A stretch of DNA of 64,000 bases from Pseudooceanicola antarcticus (GCF_900215355.1 NZ_OBEA01000002.1:1-64000), one strand, 5' to 3'; positions 35,057 to 45,020 are shown, numbered from the stretch's first letter. Numbers and translations: made by a program. The notes: a model not told the origin generated them from the letters alone.

Positions 35057-35246
35057 GTCCTTAACGCCTCTGTCCGGGTCTGCTGCCCGCTCGTGCTTTT
35101 TCCGGTGCCCTCATCTTCCAGATGATCGCCCCGGATGCGAGGAGAATTTGCCCGCAAAATCAGGTCAGAGTGTGACCGGAAGGGGGAAAGACGCGGTTTC
35201 GGGCGGCCCCCTGCCGCGGCTATCGCAATGTGGCAAGTGAATTTAT

Positions 35247-35323
35247 TTGCATTGCGATTTTGCTCAATGCAATATCGCCTCATTGAATTGAGACTATTTA
35301 CATTGTCGACCAATTGAATTGAG
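35247..35323. promoter_or_regulatory. AT-rich region with inverted and direct repeats
   Basis: Before the lipoprotein gene. An inverted repeat TTGCATTG-N10-CAATGCAA (35247-35272) is followed by two direct copies of ATTGAATTGAG (35282-35292 and 35313-35323) spaced 31 bases, three helical turns. Base composition drops sharply against both flanks. Probably a regulated promoter. Confidence 0.5.
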
Positions 35324-35331
35324 GCATTGCC

Positions 35332-36369
35332 ATGAGGTTCTTGTGTCTGCCCCTGGCGGTATTGATTCCCCTCACGCTCATGGGCTGTTCCACGTCCGGC
35401 GTCGCTCCGAAGATCACGGATTTTGCCAAGGCAACCTCGGAGGCCGCGAAGGCGGGAGAGGCCCCCGGCAGCGGGCTCAGCGTGACCGAGGCCGAGCTCC
35501 GGGATGCGCGCCGCCGCACGCTGGTCGCCCATCAGGCGATCTATCTGGGGTTCGAGGGCTCGAAATGCGAGCTGACCGCGATTGCCGCGCAATGGGATTT
35601 CAAACCGCTCTCAGAAACCTGCAAGCTTGAGCCGGTGATCCTCGACAATGGCCGCGAAACCATCGTGGCCACGCCCTTCGACACGCCCGAGGCGCAGAAC
35701 GCGGCAGAGCGTATCCTTCCGGCATTGGAACGCGACCAGCCCCTGCGCCGGCGCTATGCCGCAAGCCTGCTGCTGAAGGAGCTGGGCACCTATGCCGCCG
35801 CCCTCGGCAGTCTCGCCACCAGCGACGCGCCCGAGACGGTCGCCACCGAGGTCAGCGCGTCCATCGGGTCGCTCTCGGACCTGCATGCCGCCATCGCCGC
35901 GCTCGACAAGGCCAGGGGCAAGCCCGCCCCGGCCCAGCCCGCCTACAAGACCCTGGGCAAGCTGTTGCAGAACCTGACCGCAGAGGCGCTCGAGACCCGG
36001 CGCTATGCCTTGCTGAAGTCCCTGGTCGAGGCCAACAACGATACGGTGCGGCTCGCTTCGATCCAGCTGGCCCTGATCTCTGCCGAGACGGCCAAGCTGT
36101 CGGATCTCGACAAGGCGCTGGAAGACCTGAGCTACCGCGAGGACTTCGGCAGCCTCACCTGGATGAAGGATGTCGAGGCGGCCCATGCCGCGCTCATCGC
36201 CGCCGATGCCAAGGCAGACTACCGGGCCTATTCCGATATCGGTGCGGCCCATGTGGCGATCCTGGAAAGCCTCAGGGCGCCGGCCTCGGCAGAGCAGTTG
36301 CTGGAGGCCAACAAGCGCATTCAGTCGCTGGTGAGCTCGGTCGAGAATTACAAGACGGCACGGAACTGA
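35332..36369 (+). CDS. lipoprotein of unknown function
   Basis: 345 residues with a lipoprotein signal peptide and lipobox L-M-G-C, lipidated at C19. The mature part is rich in alanine, leucine and charged residues and is predicted mostly helical, with two further cysteines (in KCELTA and TCKLEP) close together near residues 80-98. I do not recognise a family. It is followed at 23 bases by a small helical protein on the same strand, so the two probably act together. The pair lies between two genome segments that look rearranged. Confidence 0.8.
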   Translation: MRFLCLPLAVLIPLTLMGCSTSGVAPKITDFAKATSEAAKAGEAPGSGLSVTEAELRDARRRTLVAHQAIYLGFEGSKCELTAIAAQWDFKPLSETCKLEPVILDNGRETIVATPFDTPEAQNAAERILPALERDQPLRRRYAASLLLKELGTYAAALGSLATSDAPETVATEVSASIGSLSDLHAAIAALDKARGKPAPAQPAYKTLGKLLQNLTAEALETRRYALLKSLVEANNDTVRLASIQLALISAETAKLSDLDKALEDLSYREDFGSLTWMKDVEAAHAALIAADAKADYRAYSDIGAAHVAILESLRAPASAEQLLEANKRIQSLVSSVENYKTARN

Positions 36370-36392
36370 CGCGAACCTGGGGAGGAGCCTCC

Positions 36393-36782
36393 ATGTCACC
36401 GCCAAATGTGAAGGCCCGCGATTTCGAGCGACTGCTGAAGCTGCTTGAGGTGCTGCGGACCCATTACGACAAGATCGACCGCAAGGCGCTGATCCTGATG
36501 GTCGAATGCCGCCGGGCCGGCAGGCACGCCGAGGCGGCGCAGGTCATCGAGGTGCGGCGCGGGCTGCGCGACGCCTTTGAAACCGCCGCGGAACGGATCG
36601 CCTCCGAGCTGACGACGCCAGAGGCGCTGCGCGACACCCGGAGAGAGCTCGAGGCGGCGCGCCGCAAGGCCAATGGCTTCGTCAGGGATCTGGAAAGCAC
36701 CGGCGCGACGCTCGAGAAGCTGCAGAAGGCGCTCTCGGTGATGACGGCGACGGTGGCGACGATCACCGGGATACTGACCTAG
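36393..36782 (+). CDS. small helical protein of unknown function
   Basis: 129 residues, no signal peptide, almost wholly helical by composition, with a charged coiled-coil-like middle (DTRRELEAARRKANGFVRDLEST) and a hydrophobic C-terminal stretch LSVMTATVATITGI that could be a membrane helix. No family recognised. GGAGGAG before the ATG. Probably in one transcript with the lipoprotein. Confidence 0.72.
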   Translation: MSPPNVKARDFERLLKLLEVLRTHYDKIDRKALILMVECRRAGRHAEAAQVIEVRRGLRDAFETAAERIASELTTPEALRDTRRELEAARRKANGFVRDLESTGATLEKLQKALSVMTATVATITGILT

Positions 36783-37058
36783 GCGCTTGCCGCCACGGGC
36801 CGGGTGCGGGGTCGGATGGAGCCGGCGCATGGGCTCCTGAATCCGCTCGGCATGGCTTTTGTCCTTGATTTGCGCGCTCCGGGGGACTATTCCCGCCCGC
36901 GTCGACAGGCGAAAACGCCGCGCAATGAAGAATCGAGCAGGGGTCGGACAAACTATCCGGCCCTCTTTGTTTTGCGGCGCCCTAAATGACCAACCCCAAG
37001 ACCGGCGGAGACAACCGCTCGGCCAGCATAGTGTATACGTTAGGAACCCAGAGACCAC
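36783..37058. other. leader region of rpsA
   Basis: 276 bases holding the rpsA promoter and leader. A possible -35 TTGATT (36865-36870) is followed by a weak -10 region; I cannot fix it. In many relatives cmk would lie directly upstream, but here the neighbour is the unknown helical protein. Confidence 0.35.
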
Positions 37059-38741
37059 ATGGCTCAGAACACATCGATGGAGGAATTCGAAGCCCTCCTT
37101 AACGAAAGCTTCGAAATGGACACCCCCGAAGAGGGTTCGGTTGTCAAAGGCAAGGTCATCGCAGTCGAAGCGGGCCAGGCCATCATCGACGTCGGCTACA
37201 AGATGGAAGGCCGCGTTGATCTGAAAGAATTCGCAAATCCCGGCGAGGCTCCCGAGATCACCGTTGGTGACGAAGTGGAAGTCTTCCTGCGTTCCGCAGA
37301 GAACGCCCGTGGCGAAGCCGTCATCTCGCGCGAGATGGCCCGCCGCGAAGAAGCCTGGGATCGCCTGGAGAAGGCATATGCCGACGACGCTCGCGTCGAA
37401 GGTGCCATCTTCGGCCGCGTCAAGGGTGGCTTCACCGTCGATCTCGGCGGCGCAGTGGCCTTCCTGCCCGGCTCCCAGGTTGACGTCCGCCCCGTGCGTG
37501 ACGCTGGCCCGCTGATGGGGCTCAAGCAGCCCTTCCAGATCCTGAAGATGGACCGCCGCCGCGGTAACATCGTGGTGTCGCGTCGCGCGATCCTGGAAGA
37601 ATCCCGTGCCGAGCAGCGCGCCGAAGTCATCGCCAACCTCTCCGAAGGTCAGGCTGTTGACGGCGTGGTCAAGAACATCACCGAGTACGGCGCATTCGTC
37701 GACCTGGGCGGTGTGGACGGCCTGCTGCACGTCACCGACATGGCATGGCGCCGTGTGAACCACCCCTCCGAGATCCTGTCGATCGGCGAGACCGTGAAGG
37801 TCCAGGTCATCAAGATCAACAAGGAAACCCACCGTATCTCCCTCGGCATGAAGCAGCTGCAGGAAGACCCGTGGGATCTGGTGGCCGCCAAGTACCCGCT
37901 CTCCTCGGTCCACACCGGCCGCGTCACGAACATCACCGACTACGGTGCATTCGTGGAACTGGAGCCCGGCGTCGAAGGCCTGGTTCACGTGTCCGAAATG
38001 TCCTGGACCAAGAAGAACGTGCACCCCGGCAAGATCGTCTCGACCTCCCAGGAAGTCGAAGTCATGGTGCTGGAAATCGACGCCGCCAAGCGTCGCGTTT
38101 CGCTGGGTCTCAAGCAGACCATGCGCAACCCGTGGGAAGTCTTCTCCGAGACCCACCCCGAGGGCACCGTTGTCGAAGGCGAAGTCAAGAACATCACCGA
38201 GTTCGGTCTGTTCGTTGGCCTGCCCGGCGACATCGACGGCATGGTTCACCTCTCCGACCTGTCGTGGGACGAGCGCGGTGAAGACGCCATCCAGAACTAC
38301 CGCAAGGGCGACATGGTCCAGGCGGTTGTCTCGGAAGTCGACATCGACAAGGAGCGTATCTCGCTCTCGATCAAGAACGTCGGCGGCGACAAGTTCGCTG
38401 AAGCCGTTGGTGGCGTGAAGCGCGGTTCCATCGTGACCGTCGAAGTCACCGCCATCGAAGACGGCGGCGTCGAAGTGGAATACGAAGGCATGAAGTCCTT
38501 CATCCGCCGCTCCGACCTGTCGCGTGATCGTGCAGAGCAGCGCCCCGAGCGTTTCTCGGTCGGTGACAAGATCGACGTGCGCGTGACCAACGTGGACAGC
38601 AAGACCCGTCGTCTGGGCCTGTCCATCAAGGCGCGCGAGATCGCGGAAGAGAAAGAGGCCGTCGAACAGTACGGTTCCTCCGACTCCGGCGCATCGCTCG
38701 GCGATATCCTCGGTGCAGCGCTCAAGGGCGACAACGAGTGA
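37059..38741 (+). CDS. rpsA: 30S ribosomal protein S1
   Basis: 560 residues with six S1 repeats; the first two bind the ribosome and the rest bind mRNA. Repeats are easily followed by G-A/L-F-V patterns (YGAFVDLGGVDGLLHVTDMAW; YGAFVELEPGVEGLVHVSEMSW; FGLFVGLPGDIDGMVHLSDLSW). The codon bias is strong, with GC rather uniform, as expected for a highly expressed gene. A clear terminator follows. Confidence 0.98.
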   Translation: MAQNTSMEEFEALLNESFEMDTPEEGSVVKGKVIAVEAGQAIIDVGYKMEGRVDLKEFANPGEAPEITVGDEVEVFLRSAENARGEAVISREMARREEAWDRLEKAYADDARVEGAIFGRVKGGFTVDLGGAVAFLPGSQVDVRPVRDAGPLMGLKQPFQILKMDRRRGNIVVSRRAILEESRAEQRAEVIANLSEGQAVDGVVKNITEYGAFVDLGGVDGLLHVTDMAWRRVNHPSEILSIGETVKVQVIKINKETHRISLGMKQLQEDPWDLVAAKYPLSSVHTGRVTNITDYGAFVELEPGVEGLVHVSEMSWTKKNVHPGKIVSTSQEVEVMVLEIDAAKRRVSLGLKQTMRNPWEVFSETHPEGTVVEGEVKNITEFGLFVGLPGDIDGMVHLSDLSWDERGEDAIQNYRKGDMVQAVVSEVDIDKERISLSIKNVGGDKFAEAVGGVKRGSIVTVEVTAIEDGGVEVEYEGMKSFIRRSDLSRDRAEQRPERFSVGDKIDVRVTNVDSKTRRLGLSIKAREIAEEKEAVEQYGSSDSGASLGDILGAALKGDNE

Positions 38742-38785
38742 TAGCTGCGGCGGGCCCCGGTCCGCGCAGCACGTCAGGAACATCG

Positions 38786-38814
38786 AAAGGGCCTCGCAAT
38801 CGCGGGGCCCTTTT
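38786..38814 (+). terminator. rpsA terminator
   Basis: 12-bp stem (38786-38797 with 38802-38813, one wobble), loop AATC, ending in TTTT, 45 bases beyond the rpsA stop. It separates rpsA from ihfB transcription. Confidence 0.88.
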
Positions 38815-39003
38815 GCCATGGGGCGCGCCGTGAAAGGTCAGGGCTATTGCTCCATAGTGCTTGCGAATCAACTCCTTGGCCGCAGCGCAGCAAAGTGATG
38901 AATTCCGCGCCAAGCCCGCCACGAGGGGGCAAAAGGCGGCGGGGATTTCCGCCGTCGGGCCTGTTTTTGTCGGAATTCGGGGTCAGAGCGACATTTGGGG
39001 ATG

Positions 39004-39032
39004 TTCCCGAGAGGGCAGAAAGCTCTTATATT
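39004..39032 (+). promoter_or_regulatory. candidate ihfB promoter
   Basis: A good -10 TATATT (39027-39032) lies 50 bases before the ihfB ATG, with only a weak -35 (TTCCCG, 39004-39009) at 17 bp. The rest of the gap from the rpsA terminator to here shows no gene. Confidence 0.35.
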
Positions 39033-39081
39033 CCCGGAACATGGTGTCATCAGCAGACCAGTGCCGGGGAGACAGAACAAT

Positions 39082-39366
39082 ATGATCCGCTCTGAATTGA
39101 TCCAGAAGATCGCCGACGAGAACCCGCATCTTTACCAGCGCGACGTCGAGCGGATCGTGAACACGATCTTCGAGGAAATCACCGAGGCCATGGCCAAGGG
39201 CAACCGGGTCGAGCTGCGCGGTTTCGGCGCCTTCTCGGTGAAGAAGCGCGAGGCCCGCACCGGGCGCAACCCGCGCACCGGCGCCGCGGTGGATGTCGAA
39301 GAGAAACACGTCCCCTTCTTCAAGACCGGCAAGCTGCTGCGAGACCGGCTGAACGGTAACGACTGA
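39082..39366 (+). CDS. ihfB: integration host factor subunit beta
   Basis: 94-residue HU/IHF-family protein that bends DNA as a heterodimer with IhfA. Conserved [15 protein letters not shown] start, [25 protein letters not shown] arm, and [11 protein letters not shown] end. The start at 39082 is preceded by GGGGAGA and gives the family length. Shares one base with lapA (TGATG). Confidence 0.97.
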   Translation: MIRSELIQKIADENPHLYQRDVERIVNTIFEEITEAMAKGNRVELRGFGAFSVKKREARTGRNPRTGAAVDVEEKHVPFFKTGKLLRDRLNGND

Positions 39367-39704
39367 TGAAATATATTCGCTACGCCATCCTGGCGGCCAT
39401 CGCCGTGGTGCTGATCTCGGTGGCGCTCGCCAACCGGCAGATCGTCGAGCTGGCGCTCCTGCCCGAGGGGCTGGCCGAGATCGCCGGAATGAACTTCTCC
39501 GTTAGCCTGCCGCTCTACATGGTGATCTTCGCCGGTATCGGCCTCGGGCTGCTGATCGGCTTCCTCTGGGAGTGGCGGCGCGAGCACAAGCACCGCGTCG
39601 AGATGCGCCGGCAATCGCGCGAGGCCCACAAGCTGAAGCGCGAAGTGAAGAAGCTGAAGGGCGAGAAGCACGGACAGGACGACGTCCTGGCACTGCTGGA
39701 CTGA
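39366..39704 (+). CDS. lapA: LapA-domain membrane protein (DUF1049)
   Basis: 112 residues with two membrane helices ([15 protein letters not shown] and [16 protein letters not shown]) and a basic cytoplasmic tail with a coiled coil ([14 protein letters not shown]). In E. coli LapA and LapB act in lipopolysaccharide assembly; whether this holds here is unknown. The place after ihfB is conserved among proteobacteria. Confidence 0.88.
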   Translation: MKYIRYAILAAIAVVLISVALANRQIVELALLPEGLAEIAGMNFSVSLPLYMVIFAGIGLGLLIGFLWEWRREHKHRVEMRRQSREAHKLKREVKKLKGEKHGQDDVLALLD

Positions 39705-39708
39705 CCAG

Positions 39709-40380
39709 ATGCCCGTTCTTGTACAGCCAAACCGCGCGCCCCGGCGCCGCGTGAAGATCTGCGGTCTGAAGACGCCCGAGGATATCGCCGTGGTGGCGCG
39801 CTCGGGCGCGGTCTACGCCGGCCTCGTCTTCTTTCCCAAGAGCCCGCGCAATATCGACATTCCCACGGCCCGCGCCCTGGCGCTTGAGGCCCCGGTGGGG
39901 CTGGCCAAGGTGGCGCTGCTGGTGAACCCCGATGATGCGCTGCTGGACGCGGTCACTGCCGAGGTGCCGCTGGACATGCTGCAGCTCCACGGGAGCGAAA
40001 CCCCCGAACGCCTGTCCGAGATCCGCGCCCGCACCGGCCTGCCGGTGATGAAGGCCCTGGGTGTCGCCGACGCGGGCGACCTCTCGGCGATTGCCGATTA
40101 CGAAGAGGTGGCCGACCAGCTGCTGATCGACGCCAAGCCCCCGAAGGAGGCACCGCTGCCCGGCGGCAATGGCCTGTCCTTCGACTGGCGGCTTCTCGAG
40201 GGGCGCGCGTGGAAGCGGCCCTGGATGCTGGCCGGTGGCCTGACGCCGGAGAATGTCGCCGAGGCGATCCGCCTGACGGGGGCGCAGCAGGTCGATGTCT
40301 CCAGCGGGGTCGAAAGCGCACCGGGTGTGAAGGACCCCGACAGGATCCTCGCCTTCGTCCAGTCCGCTCTCGCGGTCTGA
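39709..40380 (+). CDS. trpF: phosphoribosylanthranilate isomerase
   Basis: 223 residues, TIM barrel, third step of tryptophan synthesis. N-terminal [11 protein letters not shown] with the catalytic cysteine; the catalytic aspartate is in LLIDAKPP; phosphate loops [12 protein letters not shown] and VDVSSGVES. Follows lapA by 4 bases. A repeat element lies between it and trpB. Confidence 0.96.
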   Translation: MPVLVQPNRAPRRRVKICGLKTPEDIAVVARSGAVYAGLVFFPKSPRNIDIPTARALALEAPVGLAKVALLVNPDDALLDAVTAEVPLDMLQLHGSETPERLSEIRARTGLPVMKALGVADAGDLSAIADYEEVADQLLIDAKPPKEAPLPGGNGLSFDWRLLEGRAWKRPWMLAGGLTPENVAEAIRLTGAQQVDVSSGVESAPGVKDPDRILAFVQSALAV

Positions 40381-40407
40381 ACGAAGACCCCTGCGGGGAG
40401 CGGGGGA

Positions 40408-40477
40408 GGGGGCGCTGCCCCCTCTTGGTCCCGTGCCGGGCCCAATTCACCCCCGGAGTACTTTCAGCCTGGTGATG
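40408..40477. repeat. composite intergenic repeat, copy 3 (minus orientation)
   Basis: Read on the minus strand, the 22-base arm (40477 to 40456) is identical to copy 1, followed by CGGGGG, a spacer with its own dyad and the hairpin GGGGGCAGCGCCCCC (40422 to 40408). It lies between trpF and trpB. Confidence 0.85.
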
Positions 40478-40620
40478 GACATGGGGCCTGTGCCCCTTAT
40501 CCGTCCGACGGCGCCAAATACTCTGGCCGGAAGCATGTCGCCGCAGGCGCGATCCCTTGCCCGAGGGGCACCTTCCCGCTACATCACTCTGGACCTACAG
40601 CCCGGAAACAGGAGCTTTCC

Positions 40621-41883
<1,263 letters not shown>

Positions 41884-41940
41884 CCCGGCAGCGCCCGGAG
41901 GTCTTCTCCGGGCCTGCCCGCTGCGAGGCGGAGGCGAGCC

Positions 41941-42708
41941 ATGGCGCTGAAGGCGCGGTTGCAATCCCTCTACGAGGGCGAGAGCCAGGCGGCGCATCGG
42001 TTCCGCTACGGGCTGCTGGCCTTCGACCTGGTGACGGTGCTCTTCGTCATCGTCACCTCCTTCTTCCCCCATACGCCCCTGGTCGAGGGGCTGGACGTGA
42101 TCTTCGGCGTGCTGATCCTGGGGGATTTCGCGGTGCGGCTGTGGATCACCCCGCGACCGGCGCGGCTGTTCCTGCGCCTGGCCACCTGGGCCGACCTGGT
42201 GGCGGTGCTGTCCTTCCTGGCGCCGATCGCCGGCGAGGGGCTGGGCTTCCTGCGCATCCTGCGCACGCTGCGGCTGCTGCATTCCTACCAGATCCTGCGC
42301 CGCCTCAGGCAGGACTTCGCGGGCTTCCGGGCGCGGGAAGAGATCGTGCTGGCGGCCACCAACCTGACGGTCTTCCTCTTCGTGATGACCGGGCTGATCT
42401 ACGCCAGCCAATACGGCGTGAACCCCGAGATCCGAAACTATGCCGACGCGCTCTATTTCACCGTCACCACGCTGACCACGACTGGGTTCGGGGATATCAC
42501 CCCCATGGGCTCCTGGGGGCGGATGCTGGCGGTCTTCGTGATGATCTTCGGCGTCTCGCTGTTCCTGCGCCTGCTGCAGGTGCTGTTCCGGCCGCCCAAG
42601 GTGCGCGAGACCTGCCAGAGCTGCGGGCTGGAGCTGCATGACGCCGATGCCGTGCATTGCAAGCACTGCGGCGAACTGATCCACATCCGCACCGAGGGCG
42701 AGCTGTAG
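41941..42708 (+). CDS. voltage-gated-type potassium channel with zinc ribbon
   Basis: 255 residues, six-helix ion channel. An S4-like helix with regularly spaced arginines (LRILRTLRLLHSYQILRRL, about residues 104-122) and the pore filter TTTGFGDITP at about 178-187, where the T-G-F-G-D form points to potassium. The cytoplasmic C terminus (about 222-248) has two C-x2-C pairs (CQSC and CKHC), a zinc ribbon that could gate the channel by metal or redox state. Its stop codon lies in a GC hairpin. Confidence 0.9.
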   Translation: MALKARLQSLYEGESQAAHRFRYGLLAFDLVTVLFVIVTSFFPHTPLVEGLDVIFGVLILGDFAVRLWITPRPARLFLRLATWADLVAVLSFLAPIAGEGLGFLRILRTLRLLHSYQILRRLRQDFAGFRAREEIVLAATNLTVFLFVMTGLIYASQYGVNPEIRNYADALYFTVTTLTTTGFGDITPMGSWGRMLAVFVMIFGVSLFLRLLQVLFRPPKVRETCQSCGLELHDADAVHCKHCGELIHIRTEGEL

Positions 42709-42727
42709 GGCGGGGGTGCACCCCGCC
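42705..42727 (+). repeat. stop-codon GC hairpin, copy A
   Basis: GTAGGGCGGGG opens the hairpin GGCGGGG (42709-42715), loop GTGCA, CCCCGCC (42721-42727). The TAG is the channel's stop codon. The same arrangement recurs at 46541. Confidence 0.75.
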
Positions 42728-42769
42728 GCGACGTCCCAATCCGCCACCTGACTGGCGCAGGAGAGCGCA

Positions 42770-42789
42770 AGGCGGGGTGAACCCCACCT
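42770..42789. repeat. related GC hairpin, copy C
   Basis: AGGCGGGGT with ACCCCACCT, arms of 9 bp with one mismatch and a 2-base loop, close to the 3' end of the minus-strand monooxygenase. Similar core to the hairpins at 42705 and 46541. Confidence 0.5.
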
Positions 42790-42807
42790 CACGCTTGGCG
42801 CGCGGGA

Positions 42808-43128
42808 TCAGGCCTCTTCTAGAACGGCGTCAAAGCCCTCGAACTGCGGCGGGCCCATCAGGGCCTCCCTGGTGCGGCTGTTGCCGGCGTTCTTGTGGGC
42901 GTCGCGGAATTGCTCGGACCGGGTCCAGGCCTCGAAATCTTCCTTGCTCGACCAGAGCGTATGGGTGGCATAGAGGACGTGGTCCTCGGCCTCGGCCCCT
43001 TTCAGCAGGCTGAAGCCCCGGAACCCCTCGAGCTCCTTCAGGCGGCTTTCGCGGCTCTTCCAGATATCCTCGAAGGTGGCCTCGTGGCCCGGACGGACCT
43101 TGAAACGGTTCATGGCGATGTAGGACAT
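42808..43128 (-). CDS. antibiotic-biosynthesis-monooxygenase fold, IsdG-like
   Basis: 106 residues, ABM dimeric alpha/beta-barrel. The opening IAMNRFKVRPGHEATFEDIWKSR and SLLKG are typical of haem-degrading IsdG/HmoB proteins, and the IsdG catalytic set Asn7, Trp67, His77 is met by N7, W68 and H78. A role in haem breakdown for iron is plausible, but no haem transport gene is adjacent, so this is tentative. The start at 43128 is chosen by alignment of N7; the frame is open upstream. Confidence 0.82.
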   Translation of the reverse strand: MSYIAMNRFKVRPGHEATFEDIWKSRESRLKELEGFRGFSLLKGAEAEDHVLYATHTLWSSKEDFEAWTRSEQFRDAHKNAGNSRTREALMGPPQFEGFDAVLEEA

Positions 43129-43436
43129 GGTGATACTCTCGTTGCGGGGGAAAGGCGGGCGAAGCGCATCCCCTGCGCCGGCTGGCATCGGCGCGGAATA
43201 GACGCCAGTGGCGAAGTGGGGTCAAGGGGGGTAAGGGGGGCCGGCAACCGGGACCAGCACCCCGCGCCGCTGCCGCATGAGCCCGCCCGGGACCTCTGAC
43301 GGGACGGCGCTCGGGCTGAGGGCCGCGACCCGCGACGATTCCGGCTTTCCTTTGCAGGGGAATCCGTGTACTCGCGCGGGACTTGAACGCGGGCATACAG
43401 CCTTGGAGGATGCCCGCCCTTACTAGGAGAATTAAA

Positions 43437-44066
43437 ATGGCTGGTGAAATTCCTGATTTCGTCGCCCAGGAACGTGCGGGGACGGGCAAGGGCGCCGCTC
43501 GCGCAGCACGTCGTGCTGGCATGGTTCCGGGTGTTGTCTACGGTGGCGATGCAGAGCCTCTCGCGATCGAGATGCCCTTCAACGCGCTGCTGAAGCAGCT
43601 CAAGCAGGGCCGCTTCCTGGCAACCCTGTTCAACCTGAAGGTCGAAGGCCACGAAGACGTCCGCGTCATCTGCCGCGGCGTTCAGCGTGACGTGGTGAAG
43701 GACCTGCCGACCCACGTCGACTTCATGCGCCTGCGTCGCACCTCGCGCGTGAACCTGCACATCCCCGTGGAGTTCATCAACCACGAGGCGGCTCCCGGCC
43801 TGAAGAAGGGTGGCGTGCTGACCGTGGTTCGTGCCGACGTCGACCTGTCGGTCATCGCCGGTGACATCCCCGAGAAGCTGACCGTCGACCTGACCGGCTA
43901 CGAGATCGGTGACACCATCACCATCAGCGCCGTCACCCTGCCCGAAGGCGCCAAGCCGGTCATCGACCGTGACTTCGTGATCGCCAATATCGCAGCGCCC
44001 TCCGGCCTGAAGTCGGCTGGCGACGACGAAGAAGCAGAGACCACCGAGGAAGCCGCAGAGGAGTAA
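43437..44066 (+). CDS. rplY: 50S ribosomal protein L25/general stress protein Ctc
   Basis: 209 residues: an N-terminal L25 domain that binds 5S rRNA, and the C-terminal TL5 domain of the longer CTC form (from about residue 100), ending in an acidic tail. Starts [28 protein letters not shown] with AGGAGA before the ATG. Followed by a strong terminator and pth, a neighbour in many bacteria. Confidence 0.96.
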   Translation: MAGEIPDFVAQERAGTGKGAARAARRAGMVPGVVYGGDAEPLAIEMPFNALLKQLKQGRFLATLFNLKVEGHEDVRVICRGVQRDVVKDLPTHVDFMRLRRTSRVNLHIPVEFINHEAAPGLKKGGVLTVVRADVDLSVIAGDIPEKLTVDLTGYEIGDTITISAVTLPEGAKPVIDRDFVIANIAAPSGLKSAGDDEEAETTEEAAEE

Positions 44067-44099
44067 TCCTCGCGCCCTTGGGCCTCTTGCCGAAATCCG

Positions 44100-44132
44100 A
44101 ACGGCCCCGCCCCCGGCGGGGCCGTTTGCCTT
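44100..44132 (+). terminator. rplY terminator
   Basis: Perfect 12-bp GC-rich stem (44100-44111 with 44115-44126), loop CCC, followed by T-rich sequence, 34 bases past the rplY stop. Confidence 0.85.
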
Positions 44133-44309
44133 TGCGGCCCCCGGTTGCCGGGCGAGCGCCCCCGGATCGTCTCTTCGGCCTGTCCGCCGCCCCGCTTGCC
44201 CCTGCCTGCCTGCCGCCGCCCCCCTGACTGGCCCCCGACTGGCGCCCGACTGGACCGCGATGCTGCACTGCGGTACTCCCTTGGCGGAATGGCCACTAGC
44301 GGAGGTCCC

Positions 44310-45020
44310 ATGCAGCTCTTCGTCGGTCTCGGGAATCCCGGGACGAAATACGCCGGCAACCGGCACAACATCGGCTTCATGGCGCTGGACCGGATCGCCG
44401 AGGATCACCACTTCGCCCCCTGGCGAAGCAAGTTCCAGGGCGAGCTCTGCGAAGGCACGCTCGGCGGTGAGAAGGTGCTGCTGCTGAAGCCCATGACCTT
44501 CATGAACAACTCGGGCCAGTCCGTCGGCGAGGCGATGCGCTTCTACAAGCTGACGCCCGACGATGTGACCGTCTTCCATGACGAGCTGGACCTGGCGCCG
44601 GGCAAGCTGCGCGTCAAGCAGGGCGGCGGCCATGCGGGGCATAACGGGCTGCGCTCGATCCACCAGCATATCGGGGCCGAATACCAGCGCATCCGCATGG
44701 GCGTGGGCCACCCCGGACACAAGGACCGCGTGGCGGGCTACGTGCTGTCGGATTTCGCCAAGGCCGAAGAGGGCTGGCTGGACGACATGATGCGCGGCTG
44801 CTCCGACGGGGCGGCGGATCTTGCCAAGGGCGATGCCGGGCGCTTCCAGAACGCCGTGGCGCTGCGCGTGAACCCGCCGCGCAACAAGGACAAACCGGCG
44901 AAGGAGGCCCCCTCGGGCAGCCAGCAGGCCGTGGCGCAGAAGGCCGCCGCCATGAAGGCCCAGGCGGACCGCAAGGACAGCCGCACGCCGCTGCAGAAGC
45001 TGAAGGACAAGTTCCGGTGA
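44310..45020 (+). CDS. pth: peptidyl-tRNA hydrolase
   Basis: 236 residues. Recycles peptidyl-tRNA dropped by ribosomes. VGLGNPGTKYAGNRHNIGF holds the catalytic His and the substrate Asn; FMNNSGQSV and HDELDLAPGKLRVKQGGG follow with the catalytic Asp. A lysine- and alanine-rich tail extends 40 residues beyond the fold. GGAGG precedes the ATG. The stop overlaps the GTG of the next gene. Confidence 0.97.
   Translation: MQLFVGLGNPGTKYAGNRHNIGFMALDRIAEDHHFAPWRSKFQGELCEGTLGGEKVLLLKPMTFMNNSGQSVGEAMRFYKLTPDDVTVFHDELDLAPGKLRVKQGGGHAGHNGLRSIHQHIGAEYQRIRMGVGHPGHKDRVAGYVLSDFAKAEEGWLDDMMRGCSDGAADLAKGDAGRFQNAVALRVNPPRNKDKPAKEAPSGSQQAVAQKAAAMKAQADRKDSRTPLQKLKDKFR

Noticed and set aside
36396-38819. Very long minus-strand frame (over 800 codons) opposite rpsA
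   Set aside because: It is the antisense of a high-GC gene. The translation is a composition artefact rich in H, V, D and L, while rpsA on the plus strand is certain.
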